The position numbers and the translations under genes were made by a program. Below are positions 10,663 to 20,474 of a DNA stretch of 64,000 bases, in pieces. The DNA is taken from assembly GCF_002005145.1 (NCBI RefSeq), contig NZ_CP019698.1, forward strand, positions 434,001 through 498,000. The letters are read 5' to 3'. Under the pieces are notes generated by a model. It was given only the letters and a program-made list of their open reading frames with translations. It was not told the origin of the DNA and made no database searches. The DNA comes from Desulforamulus ferrireducens. Its GTDB lineage: Bacteria; Bacillota; Desulfotomaculia; Desulfotomaculales; Desulfotomaculaceae. Every line of letters starts with the position of its first letter. The first letter of the stretch is position 1.

Positions 10663-11997
10663 ATGGCAAAACTATTTGGCACTGACGGCGTACGCGGAGT
10701 TGCTAATACCGAGCTTACCGCGGAACTGGCCTTTAAATTGGGTCGGGCAGGGGCCTATGTATTAACCAAGCAAGGACAACCCAAGAAAATTATTATTGGC
10801 AGGGACACCAGAATATCCGGTGATATGCTGGAAGCAGCCCTGGTGGCAGGGATTTGCTCTGTGGGTGTGAATGTCTATAAAGTGGGCGTTTTACCCACCC
10901 CGGCCATTGCTTACCTCACTAAGAAAACCAAATCAGGGGCGGGGGTAGTTATTTCAGCCTCCCACAATCCTGTACAGGATAACGGTATTAAATTTTTTGG
11001 CCCCAGTGGTTACAAACTACCCGATGAACTGGAGGCCCAGATAGAAAAACTGGCCCTTGAGGGGGATAATGTGCTACCCAAACCCACCGGCGGAGAACTG
11101 GGCAGAGTTTACTATGTGGAAGATGCCTTAGACCAATACGTGGAGTTTGCTAAATCCACCATCAATACAGATTTAAAAGGGCTAAAAATTGTGGTGGACT
11201 GTGCCAATGGCGCAGCCTTCCAAGTGGCACCCAGGGTACTGGCTGAGCTGGGCGCCGAGGTAATACCCATTTTCCATCGGCCGGACGGTGTGAACATTAA
11301 CGCCGGCTGCGGCTCCACCCACCCGGCAGCCCTCATGGAAGAAGTGGTTAAACAGGGGGCAGACCTCGGCCTGGCCCATGACGGCGATGCCGACAGGGTT
11401 CTGGCGGTGGATGAAGAAGGGAATTTAATAGATGGCGACCAGATTATGGTTATCTGTGCCAAACACCTGAAGCAAAAGGGACAACTGAGAAAGAACACCA
11501 CCGTAGTAACGGTGATGAGCAACCTGGGCTTGTATAAGGCTCTGGAAAGCAGCGATATTAACGTGGTGGAAACCAAAGTTGGGGACCGCTATGTATTAGA
11601 AAAACTTCTGGAAACCGGGGCCCGCTTTGGTGGCGAGCAATCCGGCCATATTATCTTCCTGAACCATAACACCACCGGGGATGGTATAATTACTGCATTA
11701 CAACTGCTGGCGGTGATTAAGGAAACTGGCAAATCCCTGGGCAAGCTGGCCAAGCAAATGGAAAAATACCCGCAGATTCTCAAAAACGTGAGGGTTAAGG
11801 ATAAAACTGCCGTCATGAACAGCCCCATCATGACCGAAGCCATTCGCCGCTTCGAGAGAGACCTGGCCGGCAAAGGCCGCATTTTAGTGCGCCCCTCCGG
11901 TACCGAGCCTTTGGTACGCATCATGGTAGAGGGTAAAGACATGGTGGAGCTAGAAAGAATTGTAGATAAATTGGCCGAAATAGTGGGTAACATTTAA
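10663..11997 (+). CDS. glmM: phosphoglucosamine mutase
   Basis: Interconverts glucosamine-6-phosphate and glucosamine-1-phosphate for UDP-GlcNAc synthesis. From ATG 10663 the protein is 444 residues, the normal size. The N-terminus [10 protein letters not shown] is typical, so an upstream in-frame extension is rejected; AAGGGGG lies 12 bp upstream. The phosphoserine loop ISASHNP places the active serine at residue 100. The metal site DGDADR lies near 241, and the phosphate-binding RPSGTEP is near the C-terminus. Confidence 0.96.
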   Translation: MAKLFGTDGVRGVANTELTAELAFKLGRAGAYVLTKQGQPKKIIIGRDTRISGDMLEAALVAGICSVGVNVYKVGVLPTPAIAYLTKKTKSGAGVVISASHNPVQDNGIKFFGPSGYKLPDELEAQIEKLALEGDNVLPKPTGGELGRVYYVEDALDQYVEFAKSTINTDLKGLKIVVDCANGAAFQVAPRVLAELGAEVIPIFHRPDGVNINAGCGSTHPAALMEEVVKQGADLGLAHDGDADRVLAVDEEGNLIDGDQIMVICAKHLKQKGQLRKNTTVVTVMSNLGLYKALESSDINVVETKVGDRYVLEKLLETGARFGGEQSGHIIFLNHNTTGDGIITALQLLAVIKETGKSLGKLAKQMEKYPQILKNVRVKDKTAVMNSPIMTEAIRRFERDLAGKGRILVRPSGTEPLVRIMVEGKDMVELERIVDKLAEIVGNI

Positions 11998-12068
11998 CCG
12001 TTTCCCACGTCATAGAATATGATAGAACCTACACATACTATGAACTCACTAAGAAAACGACTTTTACC

Positions 12069-12093
12069 CACCTCCCTCTCCGAGGGAGGTGGC
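12069..12093. repeat. perfect 11-bp palindrome between glmM and glmS
   Basis: An 11-bp perfect stem of CCACCTCCCTC with a 3-base loop. No T tract follows, so it is a stable hairpin (possible weak terminator or RNA 3' end) rather than a classic terminator. Confidence 0.6.
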
Positions 12094-12159
12094 AGCTTAG
12101 TCGCTAGAGGGATTAATTTATTAAGGGGGTGATGCCTGCCAAATAGCCCAAAGAACCCA

Positions 12160-12320
12160 CAACTAAATACCAAGCAAGCGCCAGAACCCCGTTGGGGTTG
12201 ACGAGGAGAGGGAGTATCGAAGTTTTCGGCGGATGCCCTCCGGCCCGGTCACGGCCGATAGCGTAGGATAAAACCAAGGGGTAACCCTGGGTACAAACAC
12301 TACCGGTGACCAACCAAGCG
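12160..12320 (+). ncRNA. glmS ribozyme
   Basis: Recognised from the conserved core: AGCGCCAGAAC at 12177, then GTTGACGAGGA, a TATCGA segment, TTTCGGCGGATGCC and CTCCGG, and CCAAGGGGTAACCCTGG in the distal pseudoknot region. The predicted self-cleavage is between A12177 and G12178. In this class glucosamine-6-phosphate is the cofactor, so high product leads to cleavage of the glmS mRNA. It sits about 260 bp before the glmS start. Confidence 0.93.
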
Positions 12321-12438
12321 GCATTAAGATAATGTTTAACGCTAAGGTATGATATTGCCTTTTCGGGGTAACTTAAACAGTAAAAAAAGCCGTGGCCGGT
12401 TAGGTCGCGGCATGACTATTTTAAGGAGGTCGACCTAT

Positions 12439-14268
12439 ATGTGCGGCGTTGTCGGCTATGTGGGTAGCAAACCCGCAACACCTATTATTGTTGATGGTTT
12501 AAAGAAACTTGAATATAGAGGTTATGATTCATCCGGTATTGCAGTTCTGGATAAGGATGGCTTGAAGGTAGAGAAAAAGATGGGTCGGCTGTCCGAACTG
12601 GAAAAGGCCCTCACAGGTCGGGAATTGGATGCCACCATCGGCATTGGCCATACCCGCTGGGCTACCCATGGACGTCCCAGTGATGTAAACGCCCATCCCC
12701 ATACTTCCAGTGACGGCAAAATCGCTGTGGTGCACAACGGCATTATCGAAAACTATCTGCAGCTCAGGGAATGGCTTAGTTCCCTTGGCCATACCTTTAA
12801 ATCCGAGACCGATACCGAAGTGATCCCACACCTCATCGAGCACTTCTACAAGGGGGATCTTGTGGAAGCAGTGCAAAAAACTGTCTCCCACCTGGAAGGC
12901 TCCTATGCCATTATGGCCATCTCCGTGGATCAGCCCGGACGCATCGTGGCAGTACGCCAAGATATGCCTTTGGTGGTGGGACTGGGCCAAGGAGAAAACC
13001 TGCTGGCTTCGGACATTCCTGCCCTGCTCAAGCATACCCGTGATTGCTATCTCCTAAATGACGGGGATGTGGTGGAACTCAAGGCAGACGAAGTGATTAT
13101 TCGTGATGTCACGGGTCAAGTGGTGCAAAAGGAAATATTTAAAGTTACCTGGGATGCCGAAGAGGCTGAAAAGGGTGGCTACGACCACTTTATGCTTAAG
13201 GAAATTTACGAACAGCCCAGGGCCTTAAGGGATACCCTTAAGGGTCGCATCTCCCACACCAGGGACAAGGTTGTTTTAGATGAAATCAAAATGACTGCCA
13301 AAGAAATTAAAAATATTAAACGTATTGTCATCACCGCCTGCGGCACTGCTTATCACGCCGGTTTGGTGGGTAAATACGTGATTGAACAGATGGTTCGTAT
13401 TCCGGTGGAAGTGGATATCGCCTCGGAGTTCCGCTACCGGGACCCCCTAATTGATAAAGAAACCCTGGTGGTGGTGGTTAGCCAATCCGGCGAAACTGCC
13501 GATACCCTGGCAGCCCTGCGGGAAGCCCGCCGCCGGGGAGCCAGAGTGGTGGCCATTACCAACGTAATTGCCAGTTCGGTGGCTCGGGAAGCCGATGATA
13601 TTATTTACACCTGGGCCGGCCCGGAAATTTCCGTGGCTTCCACCAAAGCCTACACCACCCAGTTGGTGGCCATCTACCTGTTAGCCCTTTTCCTGGCCCA
13701 AGAACGCAAAACCATGGCCGCTGGCAACATCAAAGAAATTCTCGACGAACTGAAAGCCCTTTATAGCAAGGTCCAGGAAGTGCTGGACAACGACCAACCC
13801 ATTAAGGAATTCGCAGAGAAATACTGCCGTCACGAAGACGCCTTCTTCCTCGGCCGCGGCCTGGACTATGCCGTAGCTCTGGAAGGCTCCTTAAAACTAA
13901 AGGAAATTTCCTACATCCACGCCGAAGCTTACGCCGCCGGCGAACTAAAACACGGCACCCTGGCCCTAATCGTGGAAAACATCCCGGTTATCGCCCTGGC
14001 CACCCAACAAAGCCTCTTTGAAAAGATGGTCAGCAACATTAAAGAAGTAAAGGCCAGAGATGCCTCGGTCATCGCCGTGGCCATGCAAGGACACACCGAA
14101 GTGGAAAAAGTAGCAGACCAGGTGATTTACATCCCCAAAACCCACCCGGTGCTGGCACCCATTATCACCGTCATTCCGCTGCAACTACTGGCCTACTACA
14201 TGGCCGTAAACCGTGGCTGTGACGTAGATAAGCCAAGGAATTTGGCCAAGTCGGTGACTGTGGAGTAG
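12439..14268 (+). CDS. glmS: glutamine--fructose-6-phosphate aminotransferase (isomerizing)
   Basis: Makes glucosamine-6-phosphate from fructose-6-phosphate and glutamine. ATG 12439 gives 609 residues and puts the nucleophile cysteine second (MCGVVGY), as required, with AAGGAGGT upstream; an in-frame extension to 12349 is rejected. The glutaminase domain covers about 2-220, and two SIS sugar-isomerase domains lie at about 290-420 and 460-600 (TACGTAYHAG, SQSGETADT). It is controlled by the ribozyme upstream. The AT-rich island begins immediately beyond its terminator. Confidence 0.97.
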   Translation: MCGVVGYVGSKPATPIIVDGLKKLEYRGYDSSGIAVLDKDGLKVEKKMGRLSELEKALTGRELDATIGIGHTRWATHGRPSDVNAHPHTSSDGKIAVVHNGIIENYLQLREWLSSLGHTFKSETDTEVIPHLIEHFYKGDLVEAVQKTVSHLEGSYAIMAISVDQPGRIVAVRQDMPLVVGLGQGENLLASDIPALLKHTRDCYLLNDGDVVELKADEVIIRDVTGQVVQKEIFKVTWDAEEAEKGGYDHFMLKEIYEQPRALRDTLKGRISHTRDKVVLDEIKMTAKEIKNIKRIVITACGTAYHAGLVGKYVIEQMVRIPVEVDIASEFRYRDPLIDKETLVVVVSQSGETADTLAALREARRRGARVVAITNVIASSVAREADDIIYTWAGPEISVASTKAYTTQLVAIYLLALFLAQERKTMAAGNIKEILDELKALYSKVQEVLDNDQPIKEFAEKYCRHEDAFFLGRGLDYAVALEGSLKLKEISYIHAEAYAAGELKHGTLALIVENIPVIALATQQSLFEKMVSNIKEVKARDASVIAVAMQGHTEVEKVADQVIYIPKTHPVLAPIITVIPLQLLAYYMAVNRGCDVDKPRNLAKSVTVE

Positions 14269-14289
14269 TATACCAACAAACCTTGATGA

Positions 14290-14338
14290 ATGCCCGAACC
14301 TTTATATGATGAAATATAAAGGTTTGGGCATTTTTTTT
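14290..14338 (+). terminator. glmS terminator
   Basis: A 17-bp stem with loop GATGA is followed by eight T. A shorter near copy with the same arm and loop words lies at 34012-34050, at the other edge of the island. Confidence 0.9.
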
Positions 14339-14357
14339 AGTGTATAATGTATAACCC

Positions 14358-14908
14358 AAAAAAACTCGTGTCACGAATAAAAAAGTCGTGTTAAAAATAA
14401 AAAAGTTGTGTTAAGAATCATGGTGAAAATAGGGTAGAAAACCTTATTGGAGCCATGATTTTTGTTTTAGGATGAGTAGGGTTAAGGGGTAAGGTATAAG
14501 GTTAAAAGTATTGATTTTATTGGATTTGAATAGAGTATTGATGAAAGATATTGATTAAAACTTTTCCCTTTTCTCTTGATACTTATCCCTATTTATGACA
14601 TGACTTTTTTATCTAAAATGAGAGTAAAAATAGGAAATTATTAGGAGAAAAGAACAAGGAAAGTGGGTGATTTTTGACATGACTTTTTTATCTGGAAGAA
14701 AATAGGTAAATATGGTTAAGGATAGATGGGACAAGGGGTTGAGGGGTGTTGGGTTTTGACATGAGTTTTTTATGTGTATACATAGTTAGGATTAAGTTTT
14801 ATTCTAAAAAGGGTTAAGGGATAAGGGGCAAAATAAAAAAGTTGTGTCAAAGATAAAAAACTTGTGTTAAAAATAAAAAAGTCGTGTCAGATAGTTAATA
14901 AAGTTGTA
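14358..14908. repeat. iteron module A
   Basis: Non-coding module. Three direct iterons (consensus AATAAAAAAGTYGTGTYA) have a period of exactly 20 bp, with GTG at 14370, 14390 and 14410. A hairpin with outer stem AATCATGG and inner GGT/ACC, followed by T-rich DNA, lies at 14417-14470. Three inverted iterons (TGACATGACTTTTTTATC type) start at 14596, 14675 and 14757, spaced 79 and 82 bp. Four more direct iterons end near 14846, 14866, 14886 and 14908. The stretches between carry GGATAAGG/TTAAGGG-type purine-rich words. Modules B and C have the same layout. I see no coding capacity. Confidence 0.85.
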
Positions 14909-14965
14909 TTAATAAATTTAATGTATAATAGTGTTATGTTGAGTAATAAAAAAGGAGAAAGTATA

Positions 14966-15298
14966 ATGCGTGAATATTTGAATAAAAAGGTTAAAGTCAT
15001 TGTTGATAGGCCGTTATGCTCAAAGCACCCAGAGCATGAAATATATTATCTCTTAAATTACGGATATATACCTAACACAATCTCTGAAGATGGTGAAGAA
15101 GTTGATGCTTATATTATAGGAGAGTTTCAGCCTCTAAAAGAATTTGAGGGTGTTGTAATAGCAATAATTCATAGAAAAAATGATATTGAAGATAAATTGG
15201 TAGTATCAAAGCATCCACACAAATACAGCAAAGAACAAATACAAGCGCTGGTGGAGTTCCAAGAACGATTTTTTGATTCAGAGATTATAATGAGTTGA
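14966..15298 (+). CDS. short inorganic pyrophosphatase-like protein
   Basis: A 110-residue protein resembling part of family I inorganic pyrophosphatase (LNYGYIPNT and DGEEVDAYI), like the short clostridial members. The N-terminal strands of full-length (about 175-residue) PPase are missing, so activity is uncertain. ATG 14966 follows AAAGGAGA at 14951-14958; the open frame extends upstream into module A, but no start there has such a site. AT-rich codon use contrasts with glmS. First cargo gene after module A. Confidence 0.65.
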   Translation: MREYLNKKVKVIVDRPLCSKHPEHEIYYLLNYGYIPNTISEDGEEVDAYIIGEFQPLKEFEGVVIAIIHRKNDIEDKLVVSKHPHKYSKEQIQALVEFQERFFDSEIIMS

Positions 15299-15532
15299 TA
15301 TACATTATTGAAGTAGTGCTTGCATAAACAGGTTATATGCTTTAGAAGGTGCCATTCGGAATATAAGATGGCATTATTTATCACAGGATATCAAGGATGA
15401 ATTGAAAGCATTTTATTTATCGTTAAATGTCAAATAATAAAATGCTGGAAGTTTTTTAAGATTTATTGGTTATATATGGTAATATGGGGTTAAGTAATTT
15501 TCCAATTAGTTTATTAGAGGGGGTAGATAATT

Positions 15533-15976
15533 TTGCTTTTTAGCAGTGAACAGGTTAACAGGGGCAGGAAAATCGTAAATACAGGTATAATTATTTTAAT
15601 TTTTCTTTTACTTGCAGATATTGCTATAAGTTTAGTATCTAACGGCATTAAAGGATTAACGGGAAAAACATTTATTAGCGGAATAATTCTATTTAACATA
15701 TTTTTGTACTGTAAAGGCAACAGGATAGCATTTATAATAACAATGTTTTTACTTTCAGGAGTTTATATTTTTATCTTTGGTTTGCTGCCTGTTTATTTGT
15801 TTTTGGGACTGCTGCGCATGCTAAATATTTTAGACGCTTTTGGCGGTGCTTTATATTTAGTTGTCCCAGCCATAATTATCACAGCAGTAAGCATTTTGGT
15901 ATTTAAAACAGAATTTTATGATGATGTTCTGGCTTTTAAAAACTACTACGATAAGATATATAAAACAATAAAATAA
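15533..15976 (+). CDS. hypothetical four-helix membrane protein
   Basis: Not recognised. 147 residues with about four hydrophobic segments (roughly 17-37, 45-62, 67-88 and 105-125) and a basic C-terminal tail. TTG start at 15533 behind GAGGGGG. The next membrane protein starts 8 bp after its stop, so the two are probably co-translated. Confidence 0.55.
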   Translation: MLFSSEQVNRGRKIVNTGIIILIFLLLADIAISLVSNGIKGLTGKTFISGIILFNIFLYCKGNRIAFIITMFLLSGVYIFIFGLLPVYLFLGLLRMLNILDAFGGALYLVVPAIIITAVSILVFKTEFYDDVLAFKNYYDKIYKTIK

Positions 15977-15984
15977 AATAGGAA

Positions 15985-16611
15985 ATGGAAAATGATGCCA
16001 TGTCAAATATCAAGGAAAAAGCAATCCGAATTATATTATTTTTTATTTTAGGAATCTTTTCTGGATTTCTGGCAAAATATGTTGATACTATACCTTCTAA
16101 TGGTGCAGTTGGCAGTTTAATTAACATAATTAGCAATATAAGTTCCAGAATTGGAATATGGGCTTTTATTGCTACTATTATTGCTGCATGGAGCAGAACA
16201 CCCAAAGTGGGGGCAATTCATGTTTTTACCTTTTTTGCGGGAATGCTACTGGCTTATTACATATATTCAATGAAGTTATTTAACTTCTTTCCCTTATATT
16301 ATTTTGTTCGTTGGGGATTAATTGCCTTAGTATCTCCGATGGCTGCCTATGCTGTCTGGTTTAGCAGGGGGAGTGGATGGTTTGCAGCACTATGTGCTGC
16401 TCTTCCTATTGGGCTGCTGGTTTCAGAAGGGTACAACTTTCTTTATACGTTTTCTCCAGTTTCAGGATTTTATTTGATTGCTGCTATCATACTGTTTTGC
16501 ATTTTACCAAAAAACAAATATCAATATTTAAAGGTATTGATATTTACAATATTAACATCAGTATTACTCAGTAAATTTGATGTGTTGTCCTATATAATTG
16601 GCGGATTATAA
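15985..16611 (+). CDS. hypothetical polytopic membrane protein (DUF6518-like)
   Basis: 208 residues with about six transmembrane segments; resembles the DUF6518 group of small Firmicute membrane proteins, which have no known function. ATG 15985 is used; ATG 16000 in frame is an alternative. Tight spacing to the preceding gene suggests a two-gene operon. Confidence 0.55.
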   Translation: MENDAMSNIKEKAIRIILFFILGIFSGFLAKYVDTIPSNGAVGSLINIISNISSRIGIWAFIATIIAAWSRTPKVGAIHVFTFFAGMLLAYYIYSMKLFNFFPLYYFVRWGLIALVSPMAAYAVWFSRGSGWFAALCAALPIGLLVSEGYNFLYTFSPVSGFYLIAAIILFCILPKNKYQYLKVLIFTILTSVLLSKFDVLSYIIGGL

Positions 16612-16901
16612 AAGAAGTATGCAATGTATAAAAATTAATAAGACTAAAGGAACCTAAAAGGAATAAATATTATCCTGAAATATTCATAGCCATAATAGGC
16701 CATGGAAATTTTGTAACAAAATGGTGTTAAGATATATCTTGCTTTCTCATGTTGGCCCTGTAACCTGTTGTAAAAAACACGCACAAGGCATTGACATGGT
16801 ATACGATGTAAGAGATGCATAAAACTGGATGATTTGAAGCTATAGCTGCCCCTTGTTTCTTAATTACGGCTTAAAACTAGTTTTTTTAGTAATTTATTTA
16901 T

Positions 16902-18218
16902 TTACGAAAAACAAGGCAAGCTGCTTATATTTTGCAAGGTTTGTATAAATGAATTTTGGTATATATAAGAGCTGCATAACTTCCAGGTCCAGTAGCGAGC
17001 GGAACGTACCAGTTTCCCTGCAATTTTGATTAATTTCAACCGCAGTGTCTCCATTCGGTTTGGTTTCATTGGTTCAGGCAAGCACAACCTGCGAAACCAG
17101 TTGTTAAAGTTGTATGCCAACATGGATAACTGCAGTTTTACTGCATTGGATTCAAAGTTAGTGCTGCTCATTTTGTGACAAGCGAATCCATTTTTGGCTT
17201 CCTTAATAAAGTTTTCCATATGCCCACGTTGACAGTAAAAACGAACGATATTACGCGGTTGTAGTTCCATGTTTGTCACGATAAACGTGAATTCAAAGAA
17301 CAATTGTCCAGCAGGCCGTTCCATTTTGACAACAACGCGGCGGGCACGATCCCAACTACTGGCTTGATACAGAAATTCCCGGTAGTGGACTTGCCTTTCA
17401 TGTAGTCTTTCAGGGTTTAATACTTGGTCCGCCATGGAATGTGCAACAGATTGAAGACGAGCATTGGCTTTTAAGCGAATTACATATTTATGACCCTTGT
17501 TTTCTACTAGTTTAAAGAGTTCCGGAACGGCAAAACCACTATCTGCGCGCAAAACAATTAAAGGATTGCTAACCCAAGTCTCATACCTTTTAAGGAGTGG
17601 ACCGACAAATCGCACCACCTGACGAGAAGTATATACGTTGCCAGCACGAAGCTCGGCTTTAAGGCAATCACCTGTCAGTCCGTCAAAACAAAATAGAGGG
17701 TGAAACCCCCGCTCTTGATAATGAGAATTGAAGTTTGCTCCATATTGATTACCGTAAGCAGTAAAGCCGGAAGAATCAAGATCCATAACAAACTGGTCTT
17801 GGGGTTTAAGCATATATACTCGCTTTTGTAAGATCTCATTAATATGTTCCAATGATTTTGCAGTTGCAATATTTGCTTTTTCATTGAACCGGGAGATTGT
17901 TGGCTGCGAGGCCAAGCGCTTTTTTCCCAGTATAGCGGTGAGTAGGGGTTCTTCGCTTAAGTCATCCGCATGATCATCAGCGTGATAACCAGCAAGATGT
18001 TGATAAAGCTTTTGGATAACCACATCACTATTAGGATGATCTCGGTGCATAACAGGGTCATCAACTACCAGCATTTTTTCAACAGTTTCTGAAAGGCCGA
18101 GTTTATAATCAAATTCCTTATACAATAACAACCCTGCATCTGAAGTTAGGTCGCCACCATTAAAATTAACTTTTATTCGGGAGTTGAAGTTCATGCTATA
18201 TTCCTGTACACTTTTCAT
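16902..18218 (-). CDS. IS1380-family transposase
   Basis: A 438-residue DDE transposase resembling IS1380 family (N-terminal VNFNGGDLTSDAGLLL, a DLDSSGFTAYG catalytic segment, LRADSGFA, and a C-terminal region with MENFIKEAKNGFA carrying the expected glutamate). ATG at 18218 follows an AGGAGGA site; an upstream in-frame extension to 18293 lacks one. Possible element ends are an imperfect inverted repeat, TGCAAT...AATTAATAAG at about 16620-16642 and its complement at about 18329-18345. That would give roughly 1.7 kb, but I could not confirm a target duplication. Confidence 0.85.
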   Translation of the reverse strand: MKSVQEYSMNFNSRIKVNFNGGDLTSDAGLLLYKEFDYKLGLSETVEKMLVVDDPVMHRDHPNSDVVIQKLYQHLAGYHADDHADDLSEEPLLTAILGKKRLASQPTISRFNEKANIATAKSLEHINEILQKRVYMLKPQDQFVMDLDSSGFTAYGNQYGANFNSHYQERGFHPLFCFDGLTGDCLKAELRAGNVYTSRQVVRFVGPLLKRYETWVSNPLIVLRADSGFAVPELFKLVENKGHKYVIRLKANARLQSVAHSMADQVLNPERLHERQVHYREFLYQASSWDRARRVVVKMERPAGQLFFEFTFIVTNMELQPRNIVRFYCQRGHMENFIKEAKNGFACHKMSSTNFESNAVKLQLSMLAYNFNNWFRRLCLPEPMKPNRMETLRLKLIKIAGKLVRSARYWTWKLCSSYIYQNSFIQTLQNISSLPCFS

Positions 18219-18395
18219 AAGAAGAGTCCTCCTTTGGTAAAGGTTGGTTTGCACAACACCATTACAATACCAAAGTTTGGGCTCTTTTTCCATGCTTTCA
18301 TTTCACTTAATGGGTGATATGCTAAAGGCTTATTAATTCTTATTGCACTAAGGTTTTAAAGCTCAACAGATTTTTTATATGAATATTTCAGGATT

Positions 18396-18623
18396 ATGAT
18401 GAAGACCGTTTGTTTACAATACTGGGTACTTAAAATAGACGCTAAAAAAACGAAAGAATATTATGATAGCATAACAGTTGAAGAAGGCTGTAACTGTGAT
18501 TACTGTAGAAATTATATAAAGAATTGTAAAACTTTTTCGCAAGAAGTGCTAGACTTTTATACAATGTTAGGGATTGACCCTCAAAAACTTTTCATAAAAT
18601 ATTTGAGAACTGTGCCATGTTAA
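18396..18623 (+). CDS. small cysteine-containing protein, probably truncated
   Basis: 75 residues with a CDYCRNYIKNC motif near residues 34-44. It resembles the N-terminal part of a longer family of Firmicute hypothetical proteins that begin with WVLKID...CDYCRNY, so this copy is probably a fragment. It lies just outside the IS1380 copy. No function is known to me. Confidence 0.4.
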   Translation: MMKTVCLQYWVLKIDAKKTKEYYDSITVEEGCNCDYCRNYIKNCKTFSQEVLDFYTMLGIDPQKLFIKYLRTVPC

Positions 18624-18705
18624 TGTCCCAGATGAGTATCTGATGGCAAGGTATAATGTAAGATGAAATAGAAAGTTTGGAGGGAAAGAGGGAGAGGGAT
18701 TACAT

Positions 18706-19197
18706 ATGTTTGAATTTAAAGATTTTGACTATTTGACAGATGGAGAAATTGATTAAAGAATGGAGGCAAAACTTCCTGCTGATGAAACAAAAGGATATGT
18801 ACCTGCTTATGAGTATAGGATAACATTACATGGCTTAACAGAGTGGATTGGAAGGATTAGTTTAAGGATAGGCTACAATGAAAACATCAGATATGGAGGA
18901 AATATTGGTTACGAAATAAATAAGGCATATAGGGGCAAACATTATGCAGTGAAAGCATGTGAGATAGTAAAACAAGTTGCTATAGCACATGGGATGGATA
19001 AGATTATTATAACGTGTAACCCTGATAACTACCCTTCAAGGAAAAACTGTGAAAAGATTGGTGCAAAACTAACTGAGATAGTTGACTAACCCCCTTATAA
19101 TGAGCAGTATCAAGAAGGTGAAAGACAAATGATTCTCATATTGAAAGAAGTACATCAGGTCTATAAGTTCTCTATTTTAAATCCGAATTTGAATTAG
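18706..19197 (+). pseudogene. GNAT-family acetyltransferase with two in-frame TAA codons
   Basis: Reading from ATG 18706 (MFEFKDFDYLTDGEID) gives one continuous GNAT-like protein, broken by TAA at 18754-18756 and by another TAA directly after IVD (19087-19089). The frame then continues PPYNEQYQEGERQ to a TAG at 19195. Both TAA codons fall where relatives, as I recall them, have leucine (GEIDL, IVDLPP), consistent with single-base TTA/CTA to TAA changes. The acetyl-CoA-binding segment YRGKHYAVKAC is intact. An internal start at 18760 could make 109 residues. I judge it a decayed gene. Confidence 0.75.
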
Positions 19198-19218
19198 AAA
19201 TAGACGGGACCTGTCCCT

Positions 19219-19548
19219 CTAAATATGTTCCATGTTTTCCTGACCCCACTGGCACATGAGTTGTAAAATCGGTATAAGGGTCTTGCCCTTGTCTGTTAAA
19301 GAATATTCAACTTTGGGAGGAATTTGATGATACTCTTCACGGTGTATCAGACCATCGGCTTCCAACTCTTTTAGTTGCTGGCTTAACATTTTGTGGGTAA
19401 TACCAATGAGAAGTTTCTTTATTTCACCATACCTTTTAATGCCGTCATTGGCAAGATGCCATAAGATAACAGGCTTCCATTTTCCGCCGATAAGGGTCAA
19501 TGTATATTCAACAGGACAAGCATACTGTTTTGCTATAAAAGATTTCAT
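19219..19548 (-). CDS. HxlR-family transcriptional regulator
   Basis: A 109-residue winged-helix protein of the HxlR type (CPVEYTLTLIGGKWKPVILWHL, then ITHKMLSQQLKELEADGLIHR as recognition helix). One cysteine at residue 10 is at the position used for redox sensing in HypR-like members. ATG 19548 follows AAAAGGAGA; the long upstream frame runs through the divergent promoter and is rejected. It is divergent from a flavin reductase, tautomerase and nitroreductase operon, which it probably controls. Confidence 0.88.
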   Translation of the reverse strand: MKSFIAKQYACPVEYTLTLIGGKWKPVILWHLANDGIKRYGEIKKLLIGITHKMLSQQLKELEADGLIHREEYHQIPPKVEYSLTDKGKTLIPILQLMCQWGQENMEHI

Positions 19549-19573
19549 ACGGATTAACACTCTCCTTTTGTAT

Positions 19574-19598
19574 AGTATCTTACTTAAAAGTGCATACT
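19574..19598. promoter_or_regulatory. candidate HxlR operator overlapping the divergent promoters
   Basis: A 25-bp quasi-palindrome with outer AGTAT/ATACT and inner ACTT/AAGT half-sites. The right edge touches the -35 of the operon promoter, TTGAAT 19598-19603 and TATAAT 19620-19625 (spacer 16). Placement fits autorepression plus control of the operon. Confidence 0.55.
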
Positions 19599-19683
19599 TG
19601 AATATTTGGCAATATAGAATATAATTTAAGTATATTTGATTTATTCGGCAATGTAAAGACAAATTTGATGGGGAGGGAAAACC

Positions 19684-20253
19684 GTGAAAAAGAATATCGG
19701 GGCGGTAGTAGGACTGTATCCTACACCTGTGACTGTGGTAGGTACTGAATTTGAAGGGAAGGTGAACTGGATTAACATATGCCATATCGGAATTATAGGT
19801 CTTGATAAAATCATGCTAAGTATGAATAAGGTCCATTATTCCAACAAAGGCATTAAACAAAATAAAACGGTGTCCGTAAACCTTGTTAGCAGCGATATGC
19901 TGGTTGAGGCAGATTATGTAGGGCTGGTTTCAGGAAATAAGGTTGATAAATCCAATGTATTTGAATACTATTCTGGAGCCTTAAACGGAGCGCCTTTAAT
20001 TAAAAAATCACCTGTCTCTATGGAATGTGAAGTTGTAGACAATTATGAAACCGAAACTCACGATAACTTTATACTAAAAGTAGTTAATACTTATGTAGAT
20101 GAAAACATACTCACAAGTGATGGAAAAATTGATTATGAAAAAGTGAATCCTATACTTTTTGAAATGCCTCAAAGGACTTACTTGACTACAGGAAAAGTGA
20201 TTGCAAAGTGCTGGGACGAAGGGAAAAAATATATTAGAGAAACGGAGATGTAA
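19684..20253 (+). CDS. flavin reductase family protein (FMN-binding split barrel)
   Basis: 189 residues with the split-barrel flavin reductase-like fold (YPTPVTVVGTEFEGKVNW at the N-terminus, SMNKVHYSNKGI and TVSVNLVS strands). Family members bind FMN and reduce flavins or small quinone-like substrates. GTG start at 19684 with GGGGAGGGA upstream. First gene of a three-gene operon with a 2-bp gap to the tautomerase. Confidence 0.82.
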   Translation: MKKNIGAVVGLYPTPVTVVGTEFEGKVNWINICHIGIIGLDKIMLSMNKVHYSNKGIKQNKTVSVNLVSSDMLVEADYVGLVSGNKVDKSNVFEYYSGALNGAPLIKKSPVSMECEVVDNYETETHDNFILKVVNTYVDENILTSDGKIDYEKVNPILFEMPQRTYLTTGKVIAKCWDEGKKYIRETEM

Positions 20254-20255
20254 AT

Positions 20256-20456
20256 ATGCCAGTGATAACAGTGGATGGAGGAAAACTGACGAAGGAGCAG
20301 AAATACGATATAATAAAGACTCTTACAAAGGATTTAAGTGAAATTACCAAAATACCTGCCCAGTTCATATCTATCATTATTAGAGAAAATGAGGATGATA
20401 ATATGGGGGTTGCAGGAGAATCTGTAACAGAGATGAAACAAAGGTTGAAAAAATAA
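20256..20456 (+). CDS. 4-oxalocrotonate tautomerase-family protein
   Basis: 66 residues, the size of 4-OT subunits. Proline follows the start methionine (MPVITVDGG), the catalytic N-terminal proline of this superfamily. It starts 2 bp after the flavin reductase stop and 18 bp before the nitroreductase. The substrate is unknown. Confidence 0.85.
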   Translation: MPVITVDGGKLTKEQKYDIIKTLTKDLSEITKIPAQFISIIIRENEDDNMGVAGESVTEMKQRLKK

Positions 20457-20474
20457 ACCCAAGGGAGGTTAATC

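Noticed and set aside
12069-12093. Terminator between glmM and glmS
   Set aside because: A very stable stem but no T tract, so kept only as a palindrome.
12349-12438. N-terminal extension of GlmS
   Set aside because: The catalytic cysteine must be residue 2 after the start methionine, which fixes ATG 12439.
14358-14908. 20-bp-period repeats look like a CRISPR array
   Set aside because: Repeats abut without unique spacers, occur in both orientations and no cas genes are present.
18754-18756. Stop-codon recoding (for example pyrrolysine or selenocysteine) in the GNAT gene
   Set aside because: The codons are TAA, not TAG or TGA, no SECIS-like structure was seen, and the expected residue is leucine; decay is simpler.
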